DNA from: Prevotella sp.
Lineage (GTDB): Bacteria > Bacteroidota > Bacteroidia > Bacteroidales > Bacteroidaceae
Assembly (NCBI GenBank): GCA_017462915.1
Contig: JAFTQG010000049.1
Location: 62,001-126,000 of the forward strand
DNA length: 64,000 nt
Direction of reading: 5' to 3'
The notes beneath the pieces are model-generated. The model was not told where the DNA came from and did no database searches. It saw only the letters and a program-made list of their open reading frames with translations. Below are positions 53,096 through 61,563 of this stretch, one piece after another; position 1 is the stretch's first letter, and each line of letters opens with the position of its first letter. The position numbers and the translations under genes were made by a program.

Positions 53096-53869
53096 TCAAT
53101 ACATCTTTCCAAGTACCCAGTTTATGAAAGATGTAGGGAACAGGCGTCCGGCAAAGAGGAAAAGATGGTACATGATGCCAGTGGTATTGAACGCCCAAGG
53201 ACGGCTGGCTGTGGCTGTGCGGTATATGCAACGTGCGATTTGCTCTGCCGACATGCCGTTCTCCTCGTCGTGTTCCATCTGCTCCACAGCCTTGTTCATG
53301 TGGGTATAGATGCCTGCTCCTTCAACGATTTTCTTTCTCTGGAAGTTCGTCTTGACGTCTCCCGGCAATACACTTGCCACTGAAATGCCAAACGGGCGCA
53401 CCTCGTTTGCCAAGGCGAGGGCCATGGAATTGAGGGCTGCCTTAGAGGCGGAATAGAACGCCTGGAACGGTATGGCATAGACGGCGGCGACACTGCTCGT
53501 GAAGATTATGCGTCCCTGACGGCGCTCACGCATATAGGGAAGGACGGCCTGCGTAATGTTCAGCGCGCCGAAGAAGTTCACCTCAAACTGTCTCTTGGCG
53601 TCTTCGAGCTTCGTGAACTCTATCGCACCGGAGATTCCCATGCCGGCATTGCATACCAGCAGGTCTATCTTGCCGGAACGGGCAAGAACCTGCTCCACTG
53701 CCTTGCGGCACATGTCAGGATTCGTCACATCACAGTCCACATGGCTGATGCCGTCACGGCTTTCTCCATGACGTGAAAATTCGTAGACCTCATAGTTTTT
53801 TCTGGAGAACAGTTCTGCGGCAGCCTTCCCTATTCCGGAACTGCCGCCGGTAAGTATTATTGTCTTCAT
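53096..53869 (-). CDS. short-chain dehydrogenase/reductase
   Basis: 257 residues. Rossmann NAD(P) motif TGGSSGIG (positions 7-14), NAG (CNAGMGISG), catalytic Ser in FTSSVAAV and YSASK (Tyr-xxx-Lys), all intact. Substrate unknown. C-terminal hydrophobic segment (MYHLFLFAGRLFPTSFINWVLGKMY) suggests membrane association. Followed upstream by a repeat tract and kdsC. Confidence 0.9.
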   Translation of the reverse strand: MKTIILTGGSSGIGKAAAELFSRKNYEVYEFSRHGESRDGISHVDCDVTNPDMCRKAVEQVLARSGKIDLLVCNAGMGISGAIEFTKLEDAKRQFEVNFFGALNITQAVLPYMRERRQGRIIFTSSVAAVYAIPFQAFYSASKAALNSMALALANEVRPFGISVASVLPGDVKTNFQRKKIVEGAGIYTHMNKAVEQMEHDEENGMSAEQIARCIYRTATASRPWAFNTTGIMYHLFLFAGRLFPTSFINWVLGKMY

Positions 53870-53870
53870 G

Positions 53871-54048
53871 TTATACGGTTATTCGGTTGAACACGGTTTT
53901 ACGGTTGGGCGGTCTTACAGTTAGACGATAATAGGTTGTGGGTTTTAGGTTGTGAGTTATGAATTATAAGTTATGAGTTATAGGAAGAGTAATCTCCGTA
54001 CAACCGCATAACCGTTAAACCGTATAACCGTATTCAACCGTCAAACCG
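53871..54048. repeat. GGTTATGC-type inverted repeat tract between kdsC and the SDR gene
   Basis: Left arm GGTT units, 7-nt GTTATGA/GTTATAA middle, core AGGAAGAGTAATCTCC, right arm of AACCGCAT/AACCGTTA/AACCGTAT/CAACCGTC units. About 180 bp, the most complete copy in the window. Left end directly abuts the SDR start codon. Confidence 0.88.
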
Positions 54049-54059
54049 AAAAAAAGCAC

Positions 54060-54578
54060 TCACCACCCGAAGGCCTTGGCGTCATTCATCCACAGCCCTT
54101 TTGCACGGAGAACTTGCTCTATGACATCCCTGCCACAGCCATATCCGCCATTATATGGAGAGACATAGATACTTATGCCACGGATGTCGCTGCACGCATC
54201 CTTAGGACAGCACGGACATCCGACACGACGCATCACCTCATAATCGGGGATGTCATCTCCCATATAAAGTATCTCCTCGTCAGCAAGGCCAGTGTCTGCA
54301 AGGAACCTGTCGTATGTCTCTATCTTCACCTCACAACCTAAAAAGATGTCCCTGACACCGAGATTCTCATATCTCTTGCGTACAGAAGGTGTATTTCCTC
54401 CCGACAATATGACAATCTTCAGCCCCTGCTTCACGGCAAACTGGATGGCATAGCCGTCCTTTATATTCACCGTGCGTAACGGAATGCCAGCACTGTCCAT
54501 AGGGATAGTTCCGGCAGAGAGGACACCGTCAACATCGAAGATGACGGCCTTTATCTTTGTAAGGTCATAGGGTATCAC
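54060..54578 (-). CDS. kdsC: 3-deoxy-D-manno-octulosonate 8-phosphate phosphatase (KdsC, HAD family)
   Basis: 172 residues starting at GTG (no ATG; the preceding gene ends 1 nt upstream). HAD motif I DVDGVLSAG, motif II SGGNT, motif III Lys in GCEVKIETYDRFL, motif IV MGDDIPDYEVMR. Dephosphorylates KDO-8-phosphate in lipopolysaccharide biosynthesis. Co-transcribed with coaW. Confidence 0.9.
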   Translation of the reverse strand: MIPYDLTKIKAVIFDVDGVLSAGTIPMDSAGIPLRTVNIKDGYAIQFAVKQGLKIVILSGGNTPSVRKRYENLGVRDIFLGCEVKIETYDRFLADTGLADEEILYMGDDIPDYEVMRRVGCPCCPKDACSDIRGISIYVSPYNGGYGCGRDVIEQVLRAKGLWMNDAKAFGW

Positions 54579-54579
54579 G

Positions 54580-55410
54580 TCACAGGTCTTGTTTCTTGAA
54601 ATAATTCAGTGCCGAACCGATAGCGGTGGCAAACTCCGAATGTTTCGGAATATGGTAACGCACTCCGTAAATCTGCTCCATCATGCCGAAGACTTTCTTG
54701 CATTGAGGCAGGAGAGTAAGGTTGCCTATCATGACAAAGTCCTTGATGCCGCTACTGATAGATGCGAGAATAGCTGCAGAACCGATGGTCTGAACCACGG
54801 TACATATAATGCCCAGCGCGATGTCTTCATGAGTTGACGTCGCCTTGGCATTACCGAAAAGCGAGGCTGTGGCAAACGCCGGAAGGCCAGGAATCTCCTC
54901 TGCACAGATGTCCCCTATCTGCAGGTCTATCTTGGAGATATTGCCGTTTTTCGCAAGACTGGAGATATGCTTTATGTCGTCTGTACCGAGAAGCAAGCGC
55001 GACAGGCCTGCAAGCGTTCCGCCGCCGACGCCTATGCCACCGATATGATGCACAGCCCCGTTGTCATACTTCACGAGTGTCGTTCCCGTTCCCATGGAGA
55101 CGACAATCATGCGGTCAAGACCACTCTCATACTGTGCACCCAGACCGTCTGCGACAAACTCGTCGGTACGGTCCGTAGGGAGACCGTAGATGTCTCCCTT
55201 GATATACGCCGCGCCGACGCCTGTCAGCATAACCTGCTCGATATCACTAAGGGTAAGGTTGTTCTCGTTGATGTATTTCCCGAAAGCGCCGTACAGAGAG
55301 GTGACGGGATCCGTCGCCTTGATACGTATCGGAGAGACTATCTTCCCGTCGCGGATACCGACAATCTTTGTCGTGGAGATGCCTACATCTATTCCTATCA
55401 CTGTCTTCAT
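54580..55410 (-). CDS. coaW: type II pantothenate kinase
   Basis: 276 residues of the ASKHA fold: GIDVGISTTKIVGIRDGKI (phosphate 1), SMGTGTTLVKYDN, GGIGVGGGTLAGLSRLLLG and SFGNAKATST-type region (LFGNAKATSTHEDIALG), HSEFATAIGSAL at the end. Phosphorylates pantothenate, the first step of CoA synthesis. Type II enzymes of this sort occur in staphylococci and some Bacteroidetes. A 1-nt gap to kdsC. Confidence 0.85.
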   Translation of the reverse strand: MKTVIGIDVGISTTKIVGIRDGKIVSPIRIKATDPVTSLYGAFGKYINENNLTLSDIEQVMLTGVGAAYIKGDIYGLPTDRTDEFVADGLGAQYESGLDRMIVVSMGTGTTLVKYDNGAVHHIGGIGVGGGTLAGLSRLLLGTDDIKHISSLAKNGNISKIDLQIGDICAEEIPGLPAFATASLFGNAKATSTHEDIALGIICTVVQTIGSAAILASISSGIKDFVMIGNLTLLPQCKKVFGMMEQIYGVRYHIPKHSEFATAIGSALNYFKKQDL

Positions 55411-55474
55411 GTCACAAAAGGCTGATATTACGTTTCGTTGTCATTGTATCATTATATCATCAAATGCCGTGACA

Positions 55475-57715
55475 TCACTTCACGACAATGGTCTTGACAT
55501 TGGCAAGATCCATGTCATCGGTAGAGTCAACCTCATCGTCATAGACCTTGATTTCGGCACCTGGACGGCAGAATACCGGCATCTCGTCAAGAGGGACATC
55601 GACATTCCTGTACCATTTGCCACCTTCAAAATGCTCACCGGTGAAGAAATTCACCCATTCGCCCTCCGGCAGATAGATGTCGCGACAGTCATTGCCGTTC
55701 ATTACAGGACAGACAAGGAACTTGCGGCCGAAATAATATTCATCGTCTATATGCCATACGGTCTTGTCTTCCGGATGATGCATCAGCAACGCCTGTACCA
55801 TAGGCCAGCCTGACTCCGTGGCCACGCGTGCCTCCTCTATAATATAAGGTATGAGGCGATAGCGCAGACGCCACCACTTCTTGATGCTTTCCGCGATGGT
55901 CGGATAGTGCCAAGGCTCTCGCTTGTGCGAACCGTGATAGCGCATGTGGGAAGAGAACACGCCGAACTGTGTCCAGCGCATATACACCTTCGGGTCTATG
56001 ACGGAGTTCATGAAGTCCGGTTCGCTATGGAATCCCGGCACATCATGGCTCCAGAAAGCAAAGCCCGAGAGACCGAAATGAAGACCTCCCTTCAACGAGC
56101 CAGCCAGTCCTGCCCAAGAGCTCTCGGAGTCTCCGCCCCAATGCAGCGGATAACGCTGGCAACCGGCCCATGCTGCGCGTGCCCAGACGATACCATCGCC
56201 TGTGACATCCTTAGTGATTTCGTATGCCGCCTTCTGATAAAGCAGGGAGTATATGTTATTCAACTGCTCGGGAGTCATGGACTCGTATGTCGCGTCCATG
56301 TGGATATTCTCTCCGAAATCGGTCTTTATGCACTTGACACCCATATCGAGAAGATTCTTCAGCAACCCTTTGTACCACTCTGTAGCCTTCTCCGACGTGA
56401 AGTCTATCGTGCCTGCATAGTCGAGCGTAGAAAAGTTTGACGCACCTGAAGTGCCGGCAGCGTTCTCCCATCCTCCAACAGGAGTGGAGATATACTTGTT
56501 CTCTTTCGCCTCATCTATCTGCTCCGCACCGTTTGCGACGTAAGGCAACTGCCACAGAGAGACCTTGTATCCGTTGTCGGAAAGGCGCTTCAGGAAGCCC
56601 TTTGGGTCAGGGAAACGCTCAGGATTGAACTTCCATTCGCAGAGCCAGTCTGTACGGAACCATCCTGTATCAAGATGGATGACATCGCAAGGATAATGCT
56701 CTGCACGGAGCCTGTCGCATATCTCGTTCACCTCATCGGCAGAGAAATATGTCATGCGGGACATCCATATACCGAATGACCATAGTGGAAGCATCGGAGG
56801 GAAACCCGTAAGCTGACGGTAATGGAAGAGGATACGCTCCGGCGTCTCTCCGCCTATGATGAATGTATCGATAGTGGCACGGTCATTGCGGAACTGCACA
56901 GAGCGTGTAGAATGGTCTGCAAGAGACAGACGGCAGTAGTCGGATGTGTGGTAGAAGACACCGTACATGCGGCTGGACATATAGAACGGGATATTCTTAT
57001 ACGCACGCCTGTTGTTCACGCCCTGTCCGTCCTGGTTCTTCAGGTAGAATGTCTGGCCGGAGAGATCCATCTTGCGGAAACGCTCACCCGTGCCCACGAA
57101 GCACTCGTCTGCCTCACACTTGAAAGAGACTGTGGCACGGTCGGGCTGACCGTCCGTAAGGCAGAAGCCAATCGGCAAGGCATCATAGCGTGGAGGAGAG
57201 AAATGGTCGTCGCTGAGTTCCACACCCTTTGCGAGGTTGCCGTCAGGGTATATCGTGAGATGTATCGTAGGCTGCGGTCCCGGCTGCAGGTCGCTCCACC
57301 ACTCTGTCTTATACGGCGTGAGGTCTATCCTTGCACGTGTCCTGCCGTCGGCATCGGTTACGGTGTATACATCATCGGCAAAAGACACGGACAATGCCTT
57401 GTTCCCCAACGCCTTGTCTATCTCCAGCATGTAGCTGTCGCCGTCCTTCATCTCGTCGCCCACCATGGAAGTGAACATGCGCACCACGGAATCGCCATAC
57501 GCACGTAGACGCAACGTATACATCCTCTGCGGCACATCAGTGTCCGCGAGCATATCCTCCTGCAACACCTGCTTCTGGTAAGGCACGGTGATGAGTATAT
57601 CGCCGTCCACAGCCTGCACATCAGTAGACGTATAGGCCTTCCACAGCGACTCGTCCTTTGACAAGTGTTCGTCAAAGTCCATCCAATCAAATAGGTAGTA
57701 GTTTGTCTGTTTCAT
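55475..57715 (-). CDS. GH31 family alpha-glucosidase/alpha-xylosidase, cytoplasmic
   Basis: 746 residues from the ATG at 57715. Catalytic nucleophile region IKTDFGENIH and acid/base HWGGDSESSWAG are both present, with IWMSRMTYFSADEVNEICDRLRAEHYPCDVIHLDTGWF and AFWSHDVPGFHSEPD as further GH31 signatures. No signal peptide, so it likely acts on imported oligosaccharides (isoprimeverose-type alpha-xylosides, YicI-like, or alpha-glucosides). The region upstream of the start holds only the 75-nt gap to typA. Confidence 0.92.
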   Translation of the reverse strand: MKQTNYYLFDWMDFDEHLSKDESLWKAYTSTDVQAVDGDILITVPYQKQVLQEDMLADTDVPQRMYTLRLRAYGDSVVRMFTSMVGDEMKDGDSYMLEIDKALGNKALSVSFADDVYTVTDADGRTRARIDLTPYKTEWWSDLQPGPQPTIHLTIYPDGNLAKGVELSDDHFSPPRYDALPIGFCLTDGQPDRATVSFKCEADECFVGTGERFRKMDLSGQTFYLKNQDGQGVNNRRAYKNIPFYMSSRMYGVFYHTSDYCRLSLADHSTRSVQFRNDRATIDTFIIGGETPERILFHYRQLTGFPPMLPLWSFGIWMSRMTYFSADEVNEICDRLRAEHYPCDVIHLDTGWFRTDWLCEWKFNPERFPDPKGFLKRLSDNGYKVSLWQLPYVANGAEQIDEAKENKYISTPVGGWENAAGTSGASNFSTLDYAGTIDFTSEKATEWYKGLLKNLLDMGVKCIKTDFGENIHMDATYESMTPEQLNNIYSLLYQKAAYEITKDVTGDGIVWARAAWAGCQRYPLHWGGDSESSWAGLAGSLKGGLHFGLSGFAFWSHDVPGFHSEPDFMNSVIDPKVYMRWTQFGVFSSHMRYHGSHKREPWHYPTIAESIKKWWRLRYRLIPYIIEEARVATESGWPMVQALLMHHPEDKTVWHIDDEYYFGRKFLVCPVMNGNDCRDIYLPEGEWVNFFTGEHFEGGKWYRNVDVPLDEMPVFCRPGAEIKVYDDEVDSTDDMDLANVKTIVVK

Positions 57716-57791
57716 TGTATCCTTTGTGAACATTCGGCGACGGCGGACTACGCGACACAGTTGCCGGCAATCCGCCGTCCGTATAATAATC

Positions 57792-59594
57792 TTACTCCTT
57801 ATTAGCCTTCTTGCGCTCGTTATGGTCAAGTATCGTCTTGCGTATGCGCATGGATTTCGGAGTTACCTCCACCAGTTCGTCGGCCTTGATATACTCAAGA
57901 CACTCCTCAAGAGACAGGACCGTCTTCGGGATGATGCGCGCCTTGTCGTCGGAACCCGATGCACGGACATTGGTAAGCTGCTTCGCCTTGGTGACATTTA
58001 TCACAAGGTCGTTGTCATGAACATGCTCACCTACGACCTGTCCGTAGTAAACATCCTCGCCCGGGTCTATGAAGAACTTGCCTCTGTCCTGCAGCTTGTC
58101 TATGGAATATGCAAAGGCATTGCCTGTCTCGAGAGCAATCATCGAACCGTTTGTACGGCGGAGTATATCGCCCTTATACGGTTCGTACTTCTTGAAACGG
58201 TGTGCCATGATGGCTTCACCCTGCGATGCAGTGAGGACATTGGTGCGGAGTCCCATGATGCCGCGCGAAGGGATGTCGAACTCGATGTTCACACGCTCGC
58301 CCTGCGCCTCCATGGAGGTCATCTCGCCCTTGCGGCGTGTCACCATGTCTATCATCTTGGAAGAGAATTCCTCTGGTACGTTTATGGTAAGTTCCTCTAT
58401 AGGCTCACATCTCACACCGTCTATCTCCTTGTATATTACCGTAGGCTGACCGACCTGCAGTTCATAGCCCTCACGGCGCATCGTCTCTATGAGCACCGAG
58501 AGATGGAGCACACCACGGCCACTGACAATCCACTTGTCGGTAGAGTCACCGAAAGGTTCCACACGCAACGCGAGGTTTTTCTCGAGTTCCTTCTCGAGAC
58601 GGTCGTTGATATGGCGCGAGGTGACAAACTTGCCTTCCTTGCCGAAGAACGGCGAGTCGTTGATGGTGAAGAGCATAGACATAGTAGGTTCGTCAATGGC
58701 AATAGGCTCCATCGGCTCAGGAGACTCAAAGTCGCATATCGTGTCGCCTATCTCGAACTTTTCCAGTCCTATTATCGCACAGATGTCACCGCTCTGCACC
58801 TCCGCAGCCTTGACATGAGCCATGCCCTCGAATACATGCACCTCCTTGATACGCGTCTTCTCCATGCTGCCGTCACGGTGTGCTATGGTGACGTTCATGC
58901 CCTCTTTCAGAGAGCCGCGGTGTACACGTCCCACGGCGATGCGGCCAGTATAGCTGGAGTAGTCGAGCGATGTGATGAGCATCTGCGGAGTGCCTTCAAG
59001 CACCGTCGGAGCAGGTATCACCTCGACAATCTTGTCGAGAAGATAGTCGATGTTGTCTGTAGGGACATTATAGTCCTCCGACATCCATCCGTTCTTGGCA
59101 GAGCCGTACACCACAGGGAAGTCCAGCTGGTCCTCTGTAGCGTCGAGGGAGAACATCAGGTCGAAGACCATCTCGTAGACTTCCTCAGGACGGCAGTTGG
59201 GCTTGTCTACCTTGTTTACCACGACAATCGGCTTCAGACCTATCTGCAAGGCCTTCTGCAACACGAAGCGCGTCTGAGGCATCGGTCCCTCGAAAGCATC
59301 GACAAGGAGGATACAGCCGTCGGCCATATTCAGCACACGCTCCACCTCGCCACCGAAGTCGGAGTGTCCCGGAGTGTCGATGATATTGATTTTCGTCCCC
59401 TTCCAGTTGATGGAGACATTCTTCGACAAGATAGTTATGCCACGCTCCCTCTCAAGGTCGTTGGCATCAAGCACCTGGCCGGAATTGTTCTGGCCTTCGC
59501 GGAAAAGCTTTCCCGCAAGCATCATCTTGTCGACCAAGGTCGTCTTGCCATGGTCGACATGCGCGATAATCGCGATATTCCTGATATCCTGCAT
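57792..59594 (-). CDS. typA: translational GTPase TypA/BipA
   Basis: 600 residues from the ATG at 59594; the open frame runs 255 nt further upstream but without coding character. GTPase motifs IIAHVDHGKTTLVDKM (P loop), RERGITILSKN (G2), DTPGHSDFGGEVERVL (G3) and VNKVDKP (G4), then EF-G-like domains (VGRVHRGSLKEGMNVTI, EIDGVRCEPIEELTINVPEEFSSKMIDMVTRRKGEM) and a family-specific C-terminus. Ribosome-associated GTPase in stress adaptation and 50S assembly. Confidence 0.96.
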   Translation of the reverse strand: MQDIRNIAIIAHVDHGKTTLVDKMMLAGKLFREGQNNSGQVLDANDLERERGITILSKNVSINWKGTKINIIDTPGHSDFGGEVERVLNMADGCILLVDAFEGPMPQTRFVLQKALQIGLKPIVVVNKVDKPNCRPEEVYEMVFDLMFSLDATEDQLDFPVVYGSAKNGWMSEDYNVPTDNIDYLLDKIVEVIPAPTVLEGTPQMLITSLDYSSYTGRIAVGRVHRGSLKEGMNVTIAHRDGSMEKTRIKEVHVFEGMAHVKAAEVQSGDICAIIGLEKFEIGDTICDFESPEPMEPIAIDEPTMSMLFTINDSPFFGKEGKFVTSRHINDRLEKELEKNLALRVEPFGDSTDKWIVSGRGVLHLSVLIETMRREGYELQVGQPTVIYKEIDGVRCEPIEELTINVPEEFSSKMIDMVTRRKGEMTSMEAQGERVNIEFDIPSRGIMGLRTNVLTASQGEAIMAHRFKKYEPYKGDILRRTNGSMIALETGNAFAYSIDKLQDRGKFFIDPGEDVYYGQVVGEHVHDNDLVINVTKAKQLTNVRASGSDDKARIIPKTVLSLEECLEYIKADELVEVTPKSMRIRKTILDHNERKKANKE

Positions 59595-59789
59595 AGTCTT
59601 CTTACGTCTTTTTTCTTTTACGTCTTTCCGGCGAGACACACTGGCAAACCTCTCCGTCGTGCATCCCCTGCCACGCCACAGCCTCTGGGGAAATCCCCAT
59701 ACCACACTGCCGACACGCAGGGAAACGCCGGATTTTATCCTACATGTTAATGATTTTCGGTGCAAAATTACAAAAAATATATTAAATAT

Positions 59790-59820
59790 TTTGCTGATAG
59801 CGGAAAAAGTTGTAATTTTG
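59790..59820 (+). promoter_or_regulatory. promoter of rpsO
   Basis: TTTG (59790-59793), 19 nt, TAATTTTG (59813-59820); the leader is about 105 nt. A TAATTTTG box on the minus strand (59763-59770) may drive typA. The 338-bp divergent gap holds nothing else recognised. Confidence 0.7.
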
Positions 59821-59932
59821 CAACGCATTTTCACTAAGAGATGCTGCATTCGACGATGTATCGGGGCTACGATTAAGGTCTCGGCAACATCAGAAGAACG
59901 TAATTTAACAAACCATTAATCACACTAAATTC

Positions 59933-60202
59933 ATGTATTTAGATCAGACAAAGAAGACGGAGATCTTCACACAGTTCGGAAACGGTGCTACTGACACAGG
60001 TTCTGCAGAGAGCCAGATAGCACTCTTCTCTTACCGCATCAAGCACCTCACAGAGCACCTGAAGGTAAACCACAAGGACTTCAGGACAGCACGCTCACTG
60101 ACAAAGCTCGTCGGCAAGCGTCGTGCTCTCCTTGACTACCTCTACGACCGCGACATCAACCGCTATCGTGCCATCATCAAGGCTCTCGGTCTCCGTCGAT
60201 AA
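59933..60202 (+). CDS. rpsO: 30S ribosomal protein S15
   Basis: 89 residues, exactly the normal length. FGNGATDTGSAESQIALFSYRIKHLTEHLKVNHKDFRTARSLTKLVGKRRALLDYLYDRDINRYRAIIKALGLRR is the S15 core. Binds 16S rRNA central domain early in assembly. In many bacteria pnp follows; here it does not. Confidence 0.97.
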   Translation: MYLDQTKKTEIFTQFGNGATDTGSAESQIALFSYRIKHLTEHLKVNHKDFRTARSLTKLVGKRRALLDYLYDRDINRYRAIIKALGLRR

Positions 60203-60258
60203 GACTGCCTCGTGAGGGTATATCCCTCCATAAGGACACTCTTTGGATTAATGAAAGA

Positions 60259-60292
60259 AAAAGTCCCGTCTCCACCGTGGAGACGGGACTTT
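60259..60292 (+). terminator. terminator after rpsO
   Basis: AAAGTCCCGTCTCC/GGAGACGGGACTTT with a 5-nt loop, preceded by AGAAA and followed by ATTTTATG. Shares the AGTCCC base with the rplI terminator. Confidence 0.88.
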
Positions 60293-60468
60293 ATTTTATG
60301 CATTACATATTTATCTGTATGGCAACGGCTGTCTGAACGGCATACACTGCGTACAAGTCCGACAGCATAAACAGACATTACAGCTATAGTCTGAAAGGCA
60401 TTATATAGCCAACATATCCTTTATATATAACACCCATACATTCAACACATTACACAATATACAACAAA

Positions 60469-60556
60469 AGGTAACCTTTTGCCATGCAAAGGGTTACCTT
60501 TTATTCTGTCAAACGTCACATTCCGCACGGCAAAGGGTCACCCTCCAGAATGTGTA
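60469..60556. repeat. 22-bp-pitch palindromic array 5 (GGTNACC type)
   Basis: Units start at 60469 (AGGTAACC), 60491 (GGGTTACC), 60513 (ACGTCAC) and 60535 (GGGTCACC); exact 22-bp pitch. Central base of the core varies (A, T, C). Convergent gap between rpsO and xth. Confidence 0.85.
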
Positions 60557-60642
60557 ACGTATCTCCATTGTAAAACAACTGTCGTTCCGTGCTTTCTTTC
60601 CGTATGTCCCTATACGGCAAAAGCACTTGTATAATTAGCTGG

Positions 60643-60777
60643 GCAGTTGTAAGTTATGAGTTGTAAGTTGTGAGTTATAAGTTATAGGTTAAAGTTATAG
60701 GAAGATTAATCTCCGCATAACCGCATAACCGTATAACCGCAAGACCGTAAAACCGCACAACCGCATGGCCGTATGCG
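60643..60777. repeat. GGTTATGC-family tract before the xth stop
   Basis: Middle of 7-nt GTTATGA/GTTGTAA units, core AGGAAGATTAATCTCC, then right arm of seven or more AACCGCAT/AACCGTAT/GACCGTAA units that runs into the xth 3' end. The left GGTT arm is missing. Confidence 0.85.
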
Positions 60778-61548
60778 TCAAACCGTAACCACAAGTTCCA
60801 CGGGGCAGTGGTCGCTGCCGAAGATATCGGTATGGATTGACGCGCTTTCCACCTGCGGCATGAGGCGGTCCGAGACGACGAAATAGTCTATGCGCCAGCC
60901 CACGTTCTTCTCGCGGGCATGGAAACGGTATGACCACCATGAGAATATCTGTTCCTCGGGGTGCAGGGTGCGGAAGGTATCCGTGAAGCCGTCGGCCAGC
61001 AAAGTGGAGAACTTGCCGCGCTCTTCGTCGGTGAAGCCTGGATTCTTGTGGTTTGTCTTCGGATTTTTCAGGTCAATCTCTTCATGCGCGACATTGAGGT
61101 CGCCACAGAAAATGACAGGTTTCCGTGCGTCAAGGGTCTTGATGTAGCGGAGGAAATCGTCTTCCCACTGCATACGGTAGTCAAGGCGGCGAAGCCCGTC
61201 CTGCGCATTGGGGACATAGACGGTGACGAGATAGAAGGTGTCGTACTCAAGGGTGATGACGCGTCCTTCATGGTCATGGACATCAGCATCGGCACCGAGC
61301 ACGGGAGACATGCCGTATATCACGGCGAGAGGCTCATGCTTCGCATAGATGGCTGTGCCGGAATAGCCTTTCTTGTCGGCATAGTTCCAGTAGGAACGGT
61401 ATCCGGGGAACTGCAAATCCAGCTGGCCTGCCTGCATCTTTGTCTCCTGAAGACAGAAAAAGTCTGCGTCGAGCGCAAGGAAAGATTTCTCGAAATCTTT
61501 CCCTACGCAGGCACGCAGACCGTTTACATTCCATGAAATGAATTTCAT
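60778..61548 (-). CDS. xth: exodeoxyribonuclease III (AP endonuclease)
   Basis: 256 residues. EEP fold: ISWNVNGLRAC, CLQETKMQ (catalytic Glu), GYSGTAIYAKHEP, GDLNVAHEEIDL (Asp/Asn pair), RIDYFVVSD and GSDHCPVEL (catalytic Asp-His). 3'-5' exonuclease and AP endonuclease in base-excision repair. The downstream end contains the terminal part of a repeat tract. Confidence 0.95.
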   Translation of the reverse strand: MKFISWNVNGLRACVGKDFEKSFLALDADFFCLQETKMQAGQLDLQFPGYRSYWNYADKKGYSGTAIYAKHEPLAVIYGMSPVLGADADVHDHEGRVITLEYDTFYLVTVYVPNAQDGLRRLDYRMQWEDDFLRYIKTLDARKPVIFCGDLNVAHEEIDLKNPKTNHKNPGFTDEERGKFSTLLADGFTDTFRTLHPEEQIFSWWSYRFHAREKNVGWRIDYFVVSDRLMPQVESASIHTDIFGSDHCPVELVVTV

Positions 61549-61563
61549 CTCAGACAGCTTATA

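Noticed and set aside
59595-59849. 85-residue extension of TypA
   Set aside because: TypA families start at MQDIRNIAIIAHVDHGK; the upstream frame overlaps the rpsO promoter region.
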